In this document: positions 1 to 9,300 of the stretch, piece after piece
Position numbering within the stretch: the stretch's first letter is position 1
Layout: each line of letters begins with the position of its first letter
Origin: Magnetococcales bacterium DC0425bin3
GTDB taxonomy: Bacteria > Pseudomonadota > Magnetococcia > Magnetococcales > DC0425bin3
Direction of reading: 5' to 3'
Assembly: GCA_002753665.1 (NCBI GenBank)
Contig: PEAP01000008.1
Span: forward strand, 1 to 59,677
Length of the DNA: 59,677 bases
Made by a program: the position numbers and the translations under genes
The notes under the pieces: generated by a model
Told to the model about the DNA's origin: nothing
Database searches by the model: none
What the model saw: only the letters and a program-made list of their open reading frames with translations

Positions 1-336
1 CTGTGCGTCTGGGGAGGCGGCATTTGAGGGAGGGGGGGGTGCGGTATGTCCCTCCCGCCGGCGGTTAAACTTTTATTCTAAATTTTTATCGATAAAAGTT
101 TTCTATACATTCAAATTCATATTGTCAGAATTCGATCGTTTCCCTTCGAGCCTCTCCAATATTATTATGGTCGTCTCCGGAAGCATCCGAGAGCTATTAC
201 GGATAACGCTATTCGATAACCTCTGTTTTTATTGCCGATGGAGGGCTGGCCTTCTCTATCTTTGCGTTGATCCTGATAAATAGAGATATATCTGTAATCG
301 TTTTGTTTTCCACGAATACTGGAAGGATAAAAGTGG
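1..336. other. Upstream region of the first kinase gene; no gene seen
   Basis: No credible gene lies here. A GGGAGGG/CCCTCCC inverted repeat at 28-56 could be the terminator of a gene outside the window. From about 65 to 330 the DNA is much richer in A+T than the rest of the window, as expected of a promoter region. It holds a perfect 14-base palindrome TTTTATCGATAAAA at 84-97, nested in a longer AACTTTTAT/ATAAAAGTT inverted repeat (68-76 and 92-100). A weak sigma-70 match is TTGATC (267-272), 16-base spacer, TATCTG (289-294). A ribosome binding site GGAAGGA at 321-327 serves the ATG at 337. Confidence 0.45.
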
Positions 337-2253
337 ATGGCCGCATCCGAGAACCACCTACCGCTCCTGTTGGAGAGTTGCCCGGATGACATTTTCGAAC
401 TGGATCCGCAAGGCAATCTGGTGTTCATCAACCATCCAGCGTCCGGCGTCACCCGAGAGGCGATGCTCGGCACGCCCCTGACGCGCTGGCTGGATCCCGG
501 GTGTCATGCCGATTACCAGGTCGCCCTGGCCCGGACCCTGGCCAGTGGCACGGCCACCGCCTTCGTCGCAGCAGGGCTGACCCCCGGCCGCCGGCAGGAT
601 GCCTTCTTGAAACCATTGCTGAAGGATGGCCAAGTGTTGGGGGTGGCCTGCATTGCGCGGGTAATCGAGGACCCGCCAGCCCCACAGCACGACGCCCTGC
701 GCCATTCCAACGCCCTCCTGGAACAGCTCTTCAACACCCCCCATCTGGCCATCGCCTTCCTGGACCAGCAGTTCTGCTTCATTCGGGTCAACCGGTCCTA
801 TGCCGAAGCCTGCGGATGTTCCCCGGATTTCTTCCCCGGCCAGAACCATTTCGCCCTGTTTCCCAACCCCGAGAACGAGGCCATCTTCAACCGGGTGGTG
901 GCCAGCGGGGAGCCGTTCACCATCTTCGCCAAGCCGTTCGAGTTTCCCGACCATCCGGAATGGGGCATCACCTACTGGGACTGGACCCTGCATCCGGTCA
1001 AGGATGCCCAGAACACGGTGTCGTGGCTGATCTTCATGTTGCGGGATGTGACCGCCAGCAAACGGACCGAAGCGGACCTGATCCAGGCCAAGTTGGCCGC
1101 GGACACGGCCAGCCGGGCCAAGAGCGACTTTCTGGCCGCCATGAGTCACGAGATCCGCACCCCGATGAACGTGGTGATCGGCATGAGCGACGTGCTGATG
1201 GAGTCCGCCCTGGACGCCCAGCAGCGCGACTGCGTCCGCCGGCTGCAGAAGGCCGGCAGCAGCCTGCTGGAGCTGATCGGTCAGTTCCTGGACCTGTCCC
1301 GGATCGAGGCGGGGGAGATGCGGGTGCAGGCCGAACCCCTGAACCCCCGGGAACTGCTGGGCGACATGGTCGATCTGATGGGTGGCCTGGTCGCCGACAA
1401 GGGCCTGACCCTGGACTGGAAGGTGGATCCCGCCCTGCCACAGTGGCTGATCGGCGACCAGGCGCGACTGGCCCAGGTGCTGTTCAATCTGCTGGGCAAC
1501 GCCGTGAAGTTCACCGAACAGGGCGGCATCGCCCTGAGGGCCCTGGTACCCCGGGACCAATCACAGATCTGGCGGCTGTCGGTCCGGGACAGCGGCATCG
1601 GCATCGCTGCCGAGCAACAGAAGATTCTGTTCGGCATGTTCACCCAGGGCAACCCGGGCATCACCCGGCGCTATGGTGGCACGGGGCTGGGGCTGTTTCT
1701 GTCCCGCAGGCTGGTGGAGTTGATGGGCGGCAGCATCGGCGTCGAGAGCATCCTCCACCAGGGCAGCCTGTTCCATGTGGAGCTGCCCCTGCGGCCGGCC
1801 GATCCGCCCTGCCCGATCCCCCTGGCCACCGCCCGGCCCGCAGGAACCGCCCCGCTGCGGATCCTGCTGGTGGAGGACTCCGAGGACAACCAGATCCTGA
1901 TTCACACCTTCCTGAAAAGCACCCCTCACCATCTGGAGATTGCCGTCAACGGGGCGGAAGCGGTGCAACGGACTGACCGGGAGCCATTCGATCTGGTATT
2001 CATGGACGTGCAGATGCCCATCATGGACGGTTACACCGCCACCGGACTGATTCGCCAGCGCGAACTCCAGGAGGGCCGGCCCCGGCTGCCCATCGCCTCT
2101 CTCACCGCCCATGCCCTGGAGGGCGAGGAAGAAAAAAGCCGCGCTGCCGGTTGCGATCTGTACCTGATCAAGCCGATCCGCAAGCAGCGCCTGCTGCAGG
2201 CGATCCGCGAGCTGGTCGAAAAACCGGCGGAAATCCATGACCCCGTCGAATGA
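337..2253 (+). CDS. PAS-containing hybrid histidine kinase with C-terminal receiver
   Basis: Hybrid sensor kinase of 638 residues without a membrane segment, so probably cytosolic. Two PAS-like sensor regions (about residues 5-110 and 125-240) precede the dimerisation/phosphoacceptor helix, where the His is in SHEIRTPMN (about 270). The ATPase domain has the N box NLLGNAVKFT, DSGIGI and GTGLGL (about 385-490). The receiver (about 505-630) has the acidic pair EDSED, the phospho-Asp in FMDVQMPIMDG and the Lys in LIKP. By family it autophosphorylates on His and passes phosphate to its own Asp; no output domain or partner is visible next to it. Start: ATG after GGAAGGA, nine bases away. Its stop codon lies in a repeat shared with the region beyond the toxin-antitoxin pair. 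The ligand is unknown. Confidence 0.93.
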   Translation: MAASENHLPLLLESCPDDIFELDPQGNLVFINHPASGVTREAMLGTPLTRWLDPGCHADYQVALARTLASGTATAFVAAGLTPGRRQDAFLKPLLKDGQVLGVACIARVIEDPPAPQHDALRHSNALLEQLFNTPHLAIAFLDQQFCFIRVNRSYAEACGCSPDFFPGQNHFALFPNPENEAIFNRVVASGEPFTIFAKPFEFPDHPEWGITYWDWTLHPVKDAQNTVSWLIFMLRDVTASKRTEADLIQAKLAADTASRAKSDFLAAMSHEIRTPMNVVIGMSDVLMESALDAQQRDCVRRLQKAGSSLLELIGQFLDLSRIEAGEMRVQAEPLNPRELLGDMVDLMGGLVADKGLTLDWKVDPALPQWLIGDQARLAQVLFNLLGNAVKFTEQGGIALRALVPRDQSQIWRLSVRDSGIGIAAEQQKILFGMFTQGNPGITRRYGGTGLGLFLSRRLVELMGGSIGVESILHQGSLFHVELPLRPADPPCPIPLATARPAGTAPLRILLVEDSEDNQILIHTFLKSTPHHLEIAVNGAEAVQRTDREPFDLVFMDVQMPIMDGYTATGLIRQRELQEGRPRLPIASLTAHALEGEEEKSRAAGCDLYLIKPIRKQRLLQAIRELVEKPAEIHDPVE

Positions 2254-2262
2254 ACAGTTCCG

Positions 2263-2304
2263 CGCGTGGAACGGATCGTGCAACGCGTGGAACGGATCGT
2301 GCAA
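2263..2304 (+). repeat. Two exact tandem 21-base repeats after the kinase stop
   Basis: Positions 2263-2283 and 2284-2304 are identical head-to-tail copies. Their 17-base core GTGGAACGGATCGTGCA occurs a third time at 3191-3207. The similarity of the first copy to the third extends upstream over GAATGAACAGT (2248-2258 and 3174-3184), which contains the kinase stop codon. The copies therefore bracket the toxin-antitoxin pair. Confidence 0.85.
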
Positions 2305-2313
2305 TGGTAAAAT

Positions 2314-2628
2314 TCACTCCCTCGTGCCAGAAAGATCTGGCAAAGCCATTGAAAGGGGAACCAGGCAAATCTCCACCTTGCTCCCCACGGCCGCCGCGTA
2401 CCGCTCCAGGCTGTTGAGAGAGGGTTTATGCCCTCTTTCCAAACGGGCTACGGTGGACTGACTGGTACCCATGCGTTCCGCGACTTCCTGTTGGGTCAAC
2501 CCGGCGTGGACACGCGCCTGGATCAATTCCCTGGCCAGCCGGAACTCCGGTTCGAGCGCCTCGTACTCCTTGACGAAGTGCGGGTTCTGGAACCACTTGT
2601 TCCGGCTCTCTTCGAAAGGAATGGTCAT
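2314..2628 (-). CDS. HigA-like XRE-family antitoxin
   Basis: Small protein of 104 residues. A helix-turn-helix of the XRE/Cro type spans about residues 33-88; the recognition region reads LTQQEVAERMGTSQSTVARLERG. The N-terminal part, ahead of the HTH, is the likely toxin-binding segment. In this family the antitoxin neutralises a RelE/HigB-type toxin and represses its own operon. Its ATG overlaps the end of the upstream toxin gene by four bases, so the two are translationally coupled in toxin-first order, as is usual for higBA and unlike most toxin-antitoxin pairs. The symbol is left blank because several related XRE antitoxin families share this layout. Confidence 0.87.
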   Translation of the reverse strand: MTIPFEESRNKWFQNPHFVKEYEALEPEFRLARELIQARVHAGLTQQEVAERMGTSQSTVARLERGHKPSLNSLERYAAAVGSKVEICLVPLSMALPDLSGTRE

Positions 2629-2951
2629 GCGTCGATCTCCCTTGCTCGCAACAAGGCCAGGTTGATCACCCGGCGAGGCGCCTTTTGGGTTTTCTTCCGG
2701 AAAGCATGGACGATGACGAGCCGTTTCCCCTGCGCCGTGACATAGATGGCGCGGGCGATTCCATCACGCCCCTTGACCCGCATTTCCCACAATTTGTCTT
2801 GCAGGTGCTTGACGTAGGGCTCATGGATCCGCTCCAATCCGAATTCCTGGATCAGCTCGATGATCCGGAACAATCTGGCCTGCATGTCTTCCAGCCAGGA
2901 CTCGATTTCGTCCTGGATGGATTCATGCAAATATTCGATGCGCCATGGCAT
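2625..2951 (-). CDS. HigB/RelE-like toxin (phage-derived Gp49-like family)
   Basis: Toxin of 108 residues with the pattern of the HigB/Gp49-like branch of the RelE superfamily: a helical N-terminus (ESIQDEIESWLEDM), the central strand LWEMRVKGRDGIARAIYV and the C-terminal core LVIVHAFRKKTQKAP. Relatives are ribosome-dependent mRNA endonucleases, and the basic Arg/Lys residues in these strands are the expected catalytic ones. It lies upstream of and overlaps the antitoxin gene. The start codon falls at or within a base of the transcription start predicted from the promoter at 2958-2986, so the message may be leaderless. No sign of decay is seen. Confidence 0.87.
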   Translation of the reverse strand: MPWRIEYLHESIQDEIESWLEDMQARLFRIIELIQEFGLERIHEPYVKHLQDKLWEMRVKGRDGIARAIYVTAQGKRLVIVHAFRKKTQKAPRRVINLALLRAREIDA

Positions 2952-2957
2952 GGGGTC

Positions 2958-2986
2958 ATTATCTCAATATTGAGATGGCCAATCAA
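2958..2986 (-). promoter_or_regulatory. Promoter with palindromic operator for the toxin-antitoxin pair
   Basis: On the minus strand TTGATT (2986-2981) and GATAAT (2963-2958) are separated by exactly 17 bases. The spacer and the start of the -10 box are occupied by the perfect 16-base palindrome ATCTCAATATTGAGAT (2961-2976). A palindrome in this position fits repression by the HTH antitoxin. Transcription would begin around 2951-2952, at the toxin start codon. Confidence 0.72.
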
Positions 2987-3090
2987 GACCAAAACTCCCA
3001 GGGGAACCTTCCTCCTGAAGCGACGTTGGTCCATCGGGACTGCTTTTCAGCCTCCTGATGCTTTGATAAGCTCGTCTCGGCAATAACCTT

Positions 3091-3155
3091 GATGGATGGG
3101 GGAAGCCTCCCTCCACCCTCCACCGATGAAAGCCGATTTCCGGCCTCCACGGTAA
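3091..3155 (+). repeat. Intergenic palindromic repeat, copy a
   Basis: Unit of about 65 bases: GATGGATGGGGGAAGCC, a C/T-rich stretch (CTCCCTCCACCCTCCACCG), then a hairpin (GAAAGCCG/CGGCCTCC, imperfect here), ending CACGGTAA. It belongs to the family also seen at 14055, 21303, 21368, 32773, 32840, 54807 and 58203. It lies between the toxin promoter and the giant surface-protein gene. Confidence 0.85.
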
Positions 3156-3190
3156 TTCTCACATTCCCAGGATGAATGAACAGTCTCACG

Positions 3191-3207
3191 GTGGAACGGA
3201 TCGTGCA
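3191..3207 (+). repeat. Third copy of the 17-base core repeat
   Basis: Exact GTGGAACGGATCGTGCA, matching the cores at 2266-2282 and 2287-2303. Together with the matching upstream bases 3174-3184 it forms the far side of a direct repeat of about 35 bases around the toxin-antitoxin pair and palindromic repeat a. Nothing else is recognised from here to 3377 except a TATAAT box at 3307-3312 with no convincing -35 partner, which may belong to the promoter of the gene at 3378. Confidence 0.75.
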
Positions 3208-3377
3208 GATGCATTGTCCAACGACCTGTCCCGGCTCCGAAGCCACAAGGGGCCATTTTTTGTCATAATACTGTGACCGATTCCTGCTAGAGGAATATCA
3301 TCCGAATATAATGCCAGCCCCTGACGGGTCCGGCCCCCGAACAGCGTTCGTGTCCCTTTCAGCGAGGTGTTCCGGCC

Positions 3378-6300
3378 ATGGCTCTTCCCACATTGCATTC
3401 GCCTTTGCCCTCTTCGTCCGGATCCCCCCGGGTCGCCAGCGGCATCCGCCTCACCGAAGTGAACGGCCGGGTGACCCTGCCCGACGGCTCCTATCTGTTG
3501 GAGGGCGACTACCAGCGGGTCGGCGAAGACCTGGTGGTGACCAATCCGGCCGGTGACCGGGTGGTGGTGGAGGGCTATTTCAGCGGCGATTCCCCGCCCC
3601 TGCTGCGGTTGGCCAACGACGCCCTGCTCACCCCGGAGACGGTCCAGGCCCTGCTGTTGCCGGATCCCCAGCCGGCCGTGCAGGTGGCCGGCAACGATTT
3701 CTGGCCGGGCGGACCGCAACCCACGGTGGCCATCGGCATCGTGGACCGTCTGGTGGGGCGGGCCTTCGCCCGGGATCCCAACGGCACCACCCGCATCCTG
3801 CAGAAGGGCGACCCGGTGCGACTGGGGGATGTCCTCAAGACCGGTGACGGCGCCCTGCTGAAGCTGACCCTCAACGACGGCACCCTGTTCCAGCTAGGCG
3901 AAGGGGCGCGGGGCATCCTCTCCGAGTACGTCTACGACCCGGCCGCTTCCGCCGGCCGGTTCGGGGCCACGGTGCTGCAGGGGATCTTCCGCTATGCCAG
4001 CGGCAAGCTGGCCCTGCTGTCCAAGTCCGGGCAGCATTCGCTCATCAAGACCCCGGTGGCCTCCATCGGCATCCGCGGGTCGGAACTGGACGGCGAGGTG
4101 ACCCCCACCGGCGAGACCAACGTGGTCCACAAGTCGGGCATTCTGGCCATCGGCGACGCCCAGGGCCAGGGGACCGTCATCCTGGATACCCCGGGCATGG
4201 CCACCGGCGTCTCCTTCACCGGCGGTCCGCCCAAACCGGCCTTCCAGGCGCCGGCCAACCTGATCAACCGCTTCGAGTCCCAGCTCTCCGACCAGGTGTT
4301 CGAGCAGAAGGAACAGCAGGAGCAGAAGGCCATCGAGGAAAAGGCCGAACAGGCCCAGCAGGAAACCAGGGGCGTCGAGGGTGAAGGCGGCGGCCGGGAC
4401 CAGGGCGAGGGCGGTCAGGACGGCGAGGACGGTCCCGGCGGTGAAGGCAAGTCGGGCGAGGAAGGCGGCGAAGGCCCTCCCGGGGAAGGGGAAGGGGAAG
4501 GGGAAGGGGAAGGGGAAGGGGGCGAAGACGCCCCCCCGGATGAAGAAGCCCCCCCCGACGAAGAAGGTGGGCCCAAAGAAGGCGAAGAAGGCGCCGATGC
4601 CAAGGGCAAGGAAGACGGCCCGTCGTTCGGCGATGAAGGGGAAGGCGGCCCCGGACGGGGCGGTGACACGGGCGATCCCGATTTTGGCGGCACGGAACAG
4701 GGGGGGGCCGAGGCCGGGGCGCCGGAATTCGGCGGCGGCGATGGCCCCGCCGGACCAGGCACGGGCGACACGGGCCTGGGTGCCACGACGGGTGATGGTC
4801 CGTCCTTCGGCGGCGATGGCCCCTCCTTTGGGGGCGACGGTCCGTCCTTCGGCGGCGATGGCCCCTCCTTTGGGGGCGACTTGGGCGGCTCGTCCGTGGG
4901 TGGCAACCTGGGAAGCAGTACCACGGGGACCGGTTCCACCTACAGCCCCTTCGACAGCGGCTTCGGCTCCTTTTCGAGCTTCACCAATACCAACAGCCTG
5001 TCCACCACGAACTTCACCCAGGATTACGGCGGGTTTTCGGACTATACCTCGACCTATTCGAACTACACCTCGACCTATAACGCCAACTACTCGCCGACGG
5101 TGACCGTCGACACCGGCCCGTATCCCATCATCTATATCCCGGTGATCGATAACGACACCGACAACACATCGGGTTCGGACGGCACCAACGATGCTTCGGG
5201 CAGCAGCTCCGGCGACACCTCGGGAGGAACTTCCGGCGGCACCTCGGGGGGCACCTCCAGCTCGGGCAGCTCCTCCCCGGGCACGCTGTACAGCTACCCC
5301 ACCCTGTCCGGCAGCGCGGTGACGCTGTCCGGCAGCGAAACCAATGCCCGGATCGCGTGGGAGGTGGCCCAGGCCGGGGATGTCAACGGCGACGGTTACG
5401 ACGATCTGCTCATCGGCGCCCCCTATGCGAGCAACAGCGGCCCCAACAGCGTCTCCGGCGTCGCCTATGTGGTGTTCGGCACCGCCAGCGGCTTCGGCAG
5501 CGGCCTGAACCTCACCGCCCTGAACGGCAGCAACGGCTTCGCGGTGGTGGGCGGCCCCTACAACGACCTGCTGGGCTACGCGGTGGCCGCGGCCGGCGAT
5601 ATCAACGGCGACGGCTACGCCGACATCGTGGTCGGCGATCCCGGCGCCACCGGCAACGGCAATGGTCTCGGGCTGTCCGCCGGGTCGGGCAGCGCCTATG
5701 TGATCTTCGGCGGAGCCTCGTTCTCCAGCCAAGTCAACGTCACTTCCCTCACCGGATCCAACGGCTTCGAGATCCGCGGCAACGCCGCCGGCGACCGCTT
5801 CGGCGAGTCTCTGGCCGGGGCCTCCGACGTGAACGGCGACGGTTTCGACGAAATCCTCATCGGCGCCAGTGGAGTGGACGGCAGCATCGATTCGGGGGCC
5901 GCCTTCCTGGTCTGGGGTGACGATGTCTTCTCCGCCACCCTCGCCGTGTCGTCCCTTGATGGCACCAACGGCTTCAAGTTCACCGGCGAGGCCAGCTATG
6001 ACTTCGTCGGCAACGCCGTAGCCGGCGGCGGGGACTTCAACGGCGACGGCTACCAGGACGGCCTGATCACCGCCGACGGGGCCGAGTACATCACCTCCGG
6101 CATCACCACCAGCGAGGCCGGCAAGGCCTATCTGGTGCTGGGTCGCTGGGTCCATGATGCCGATGCCACCGTCTATCTGACACAAATGTCCACCGAAACA
6201 GACGGCTGGATCTTCAAGGGCGTCACCCAAGACGCCAGCGTCGGCCAGGATGCCGCCTTCGTCGGCGATGTCAACGGCGACGGCTACGACGACATCGTCA

Positions 6301-9300
6301 TCAGCACCTGGGGTATCGCTGGCGACAGCTATCGGGGCACCAGCTACCTGGTGCTGGGGCGCTCCGACACCTCCACCTTCGGCACCTATACCCTGGGTGG
6401 CAGCAACGACCTCACCCACACCATTACCCTCAGCAACGGAAGCGCCAACGACTGGTCCGGCTATTCGGTCAGCGCCGCCGGGGACCTCGACGGCGACGGC
6501 TTCGACGATCTGCTCATCGGCGCCCCCCAGGCCCACCTGGAGAGCGGCTCCAGCGTGCCCAATCCCGACGGGGCCGGCAAGACCTATGTGGTCTTCGGCA
6601 ATCCGATCTTTTCCTACATGAGCAGCTTCAACCTGTCCGCCCTGGATAGCAACGACACCAGCCTGGGGTTCGTCCTCCAGGGCAGCGGCAGCGGCACCAA
6701 CGCCGGGGTGAGCGTCAGCGCGGCGGGGGATCTCGACGGCGATGGTTACGACGACCTGATCGTGGGCGCCCCGGGGGCCAGCGCGGGCTCCTTCACCGAC
6801 GCCGGGGCCGCCTATGTGATCTTCGGCGACGACTGGCGCAACAAGACCACCCACTCCGGCGGCAGCGCTACCTCCACGAACTATTCCGACATCCTGATCG
6901 GCGGGACCGGCAACGACACTCTGAACGCCAACGCCGGGGCCATGACGGTGCGGGGTGGCGCCGGCAACGACACCATCCTGTTCCAACCCATCGGCAGCTT
7001 CGTCACCTCCCTGGCCACCCGTGTCTTCGTCCTGGACGGCGGCAGCGGCACCGACACCGTGCGCCTGACCGGAGCGGGCGCCAACCTGATGCTGGAGAAC
7101 GTCGCCGGCACGGATGTGACCAACTTCGAAATCATCGACCTGGGCGGCAACGGCCATACCCTGGACATCACCTCCCGCGGCGTCACCCTGCTCTCGGACA
7201 GCACCAACCGACTGCTCATCAAGGGCACCGCGGCCGACCAGGTGACCGGGACGGAAAGCTGGATCAACGACGGTTCCATCACTCTGGACGGCATCACCTA
7301 CACCCAATACACCCATGGCCAAGCCGAACTCCTGGTACAAAGCGTCATCGTCCAGACCGGCCTCTTCGACGGTCAGCCCGCCGATCTCGACGGCACCTTC
7401 GGCCTGACCCTCAACGGCGGCACAGCCAGTGACTTCACCGGCAAGGTGATCGGCAGCGCCGGGGATCTCAACGGCGACGGCATCGGCGATCTGCTGGTCA
7501 CCGCCCCCGTCAACGACGCCGGCGGCACCGACCGGGGGGCGGTCTATGTGGTGTTCGGCGCCACCGCCGGGCTCGGCGCCAACATTGACCTCAGCGCCCT
7601 GAACGGCAGCAACGGGTTCGTACTGCAGGGCAGCTGCGACAACGGCCTGGCGGGCTTTTCCGCCAGCGCGGCCGGCGATGTCAACGGCGACGGCATCACC
7701 GATCTGATCCTCGGCGCACCCTATTATGCCGACGGAACTACCTATGTGGTGTTCGGCTCCACCAGCGGCTTTTCCTCCTCGCTGGATCTTTCGTCCCTGA
7801 GCGGAGACAAAGGCTTCATCGTCTACGGCAACTCCTCTTATTCCGTTACCGGCCGCGGAGTGGCCGGCGCCGGCGACCTCAACGGCGACGGCTACGGCGA
7901 TCTGCTGGTGAGCGCCACCGGCTTCGACCAGGACAGCAACTCCCTGCCCGACGGCAGCGTGTTCGTCGTGTTCGGGACTTCCGCGCTGGAAGACAGCATG
8001 ACCCTGTCCCAGCTCGGCTCTGCCGGCGTTTCCGGCGTTTCGGCCCGCAAGTTCGTCGGCAGCAACGACGAGCTGGCCGGCACAGCGCTCGATACCGCCG
8101 GCGATATCAACGGCGACGGCTACGACGATTTCATCATCGGCGCCTACTCGGCCAACTCCGGCACCGGCGCGGTCTATGTGATCTATGGCGGCAGCAGCCT
8201 CACCCTGCTGGATGCCACCACTGCCGTCTCGCTATCCAGCCTGAACGGCAGCATCGGCTTCGCCCTGCAGGGCGCCAACGCCGGCGACAACTTCGGGTGG
8301 TCGGTCTCCGGAGCCGGGGACATCAACGACGACGGCTACGACGACCTGATCATCGGCGCGCCGGGACAGTCCTCCAATACCGGCGCGATCTATGTGATCT
8401 ATGGCGGCAGCAACATCGGCATCACCTCCACGAGCGTGACCAGTCTCATGAATGGTACCGCCGGTTTCGCCATCACCGGCGCCAGCACCGGGGCCTGGCT
8501 GGGGGGGTCGGTGAACGGGGCCGGGGATGTCAACGGCGACGGCTACGACGATGTGATCATCGGTTCCAAGTATGCCCCCGGGGCGGACGGCACCAGCCAG
8601 ACCGGCGCCGCTTATCTGATCTATGGTATCGACACGCTCGAACGGGGCAGCTCACTGTCCCTTTCGTCCCTGGACGGCGTGGAAGGGTTCATCATTCAGG
8701 GTACGGACGCCAGCGACAAGACCGGCCATACCGTGGCCGGGGCCGGGGACCTCAACGGCGATGGCTACGACGATCTTCTGGTGAGCGCCGTGGGGGGCGA
8801 TCCCAACAGCCTGACCGACGCCGGAGAAGTCTATGTGATCTACGGCGGGGACCGGCAGGACCGGGTGGGCCTGCAGGGCACCATCGGTAACGATACCCTC
8901 ACCGGCAGTTCCTGGGATGAAATCCTGATGGGCGGCGCCGGCGACGACACCCTCGACAGCGGCACCGAAATGGACCATGTCGAGGGTGGCGCCGGTAACG
9001 ACATCATCTATTACAACGGTTCCTACAACATCTCCTTCGACGGCGGCGCCGGCTCCGACACTCTGCGTCCGGTCACCACCAGCTCCTCCGGTTACCTCAA
9101 CCTGACCAACCTCAACAGCTACAACAGCTTCAACAATTTCGAGGTGGTGGACCTGGTGGCCGGCAGTGGCGCCTACACGCTCACTCTGGCTCCCCTGGAT
9201 ATCCTCCACATGACCGGGCCGGAGAACACCCTGCGCATCGATGGCGACGCCAGCGATTGCGTCAGCGCCAGCGGCTCCTGGTCCTATCGGGGCAAGTTCG

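Noticed and set aside
3085-3200. Small proteins read from the palindromic repeats (GGLPPPST-like peptides)
   Set aside because: The same peptides appear wherever the repeat occurs, in either orientation and without ribosome sites.
3894-7340. Open frame of 1148 codons antisense to the giant surface-protein gene
   Set aside because: It arises from the GC-rich periodic FG-GAP coding sequence on the other strand, has repetitive low-information protein and no ribosome site or family pattern.
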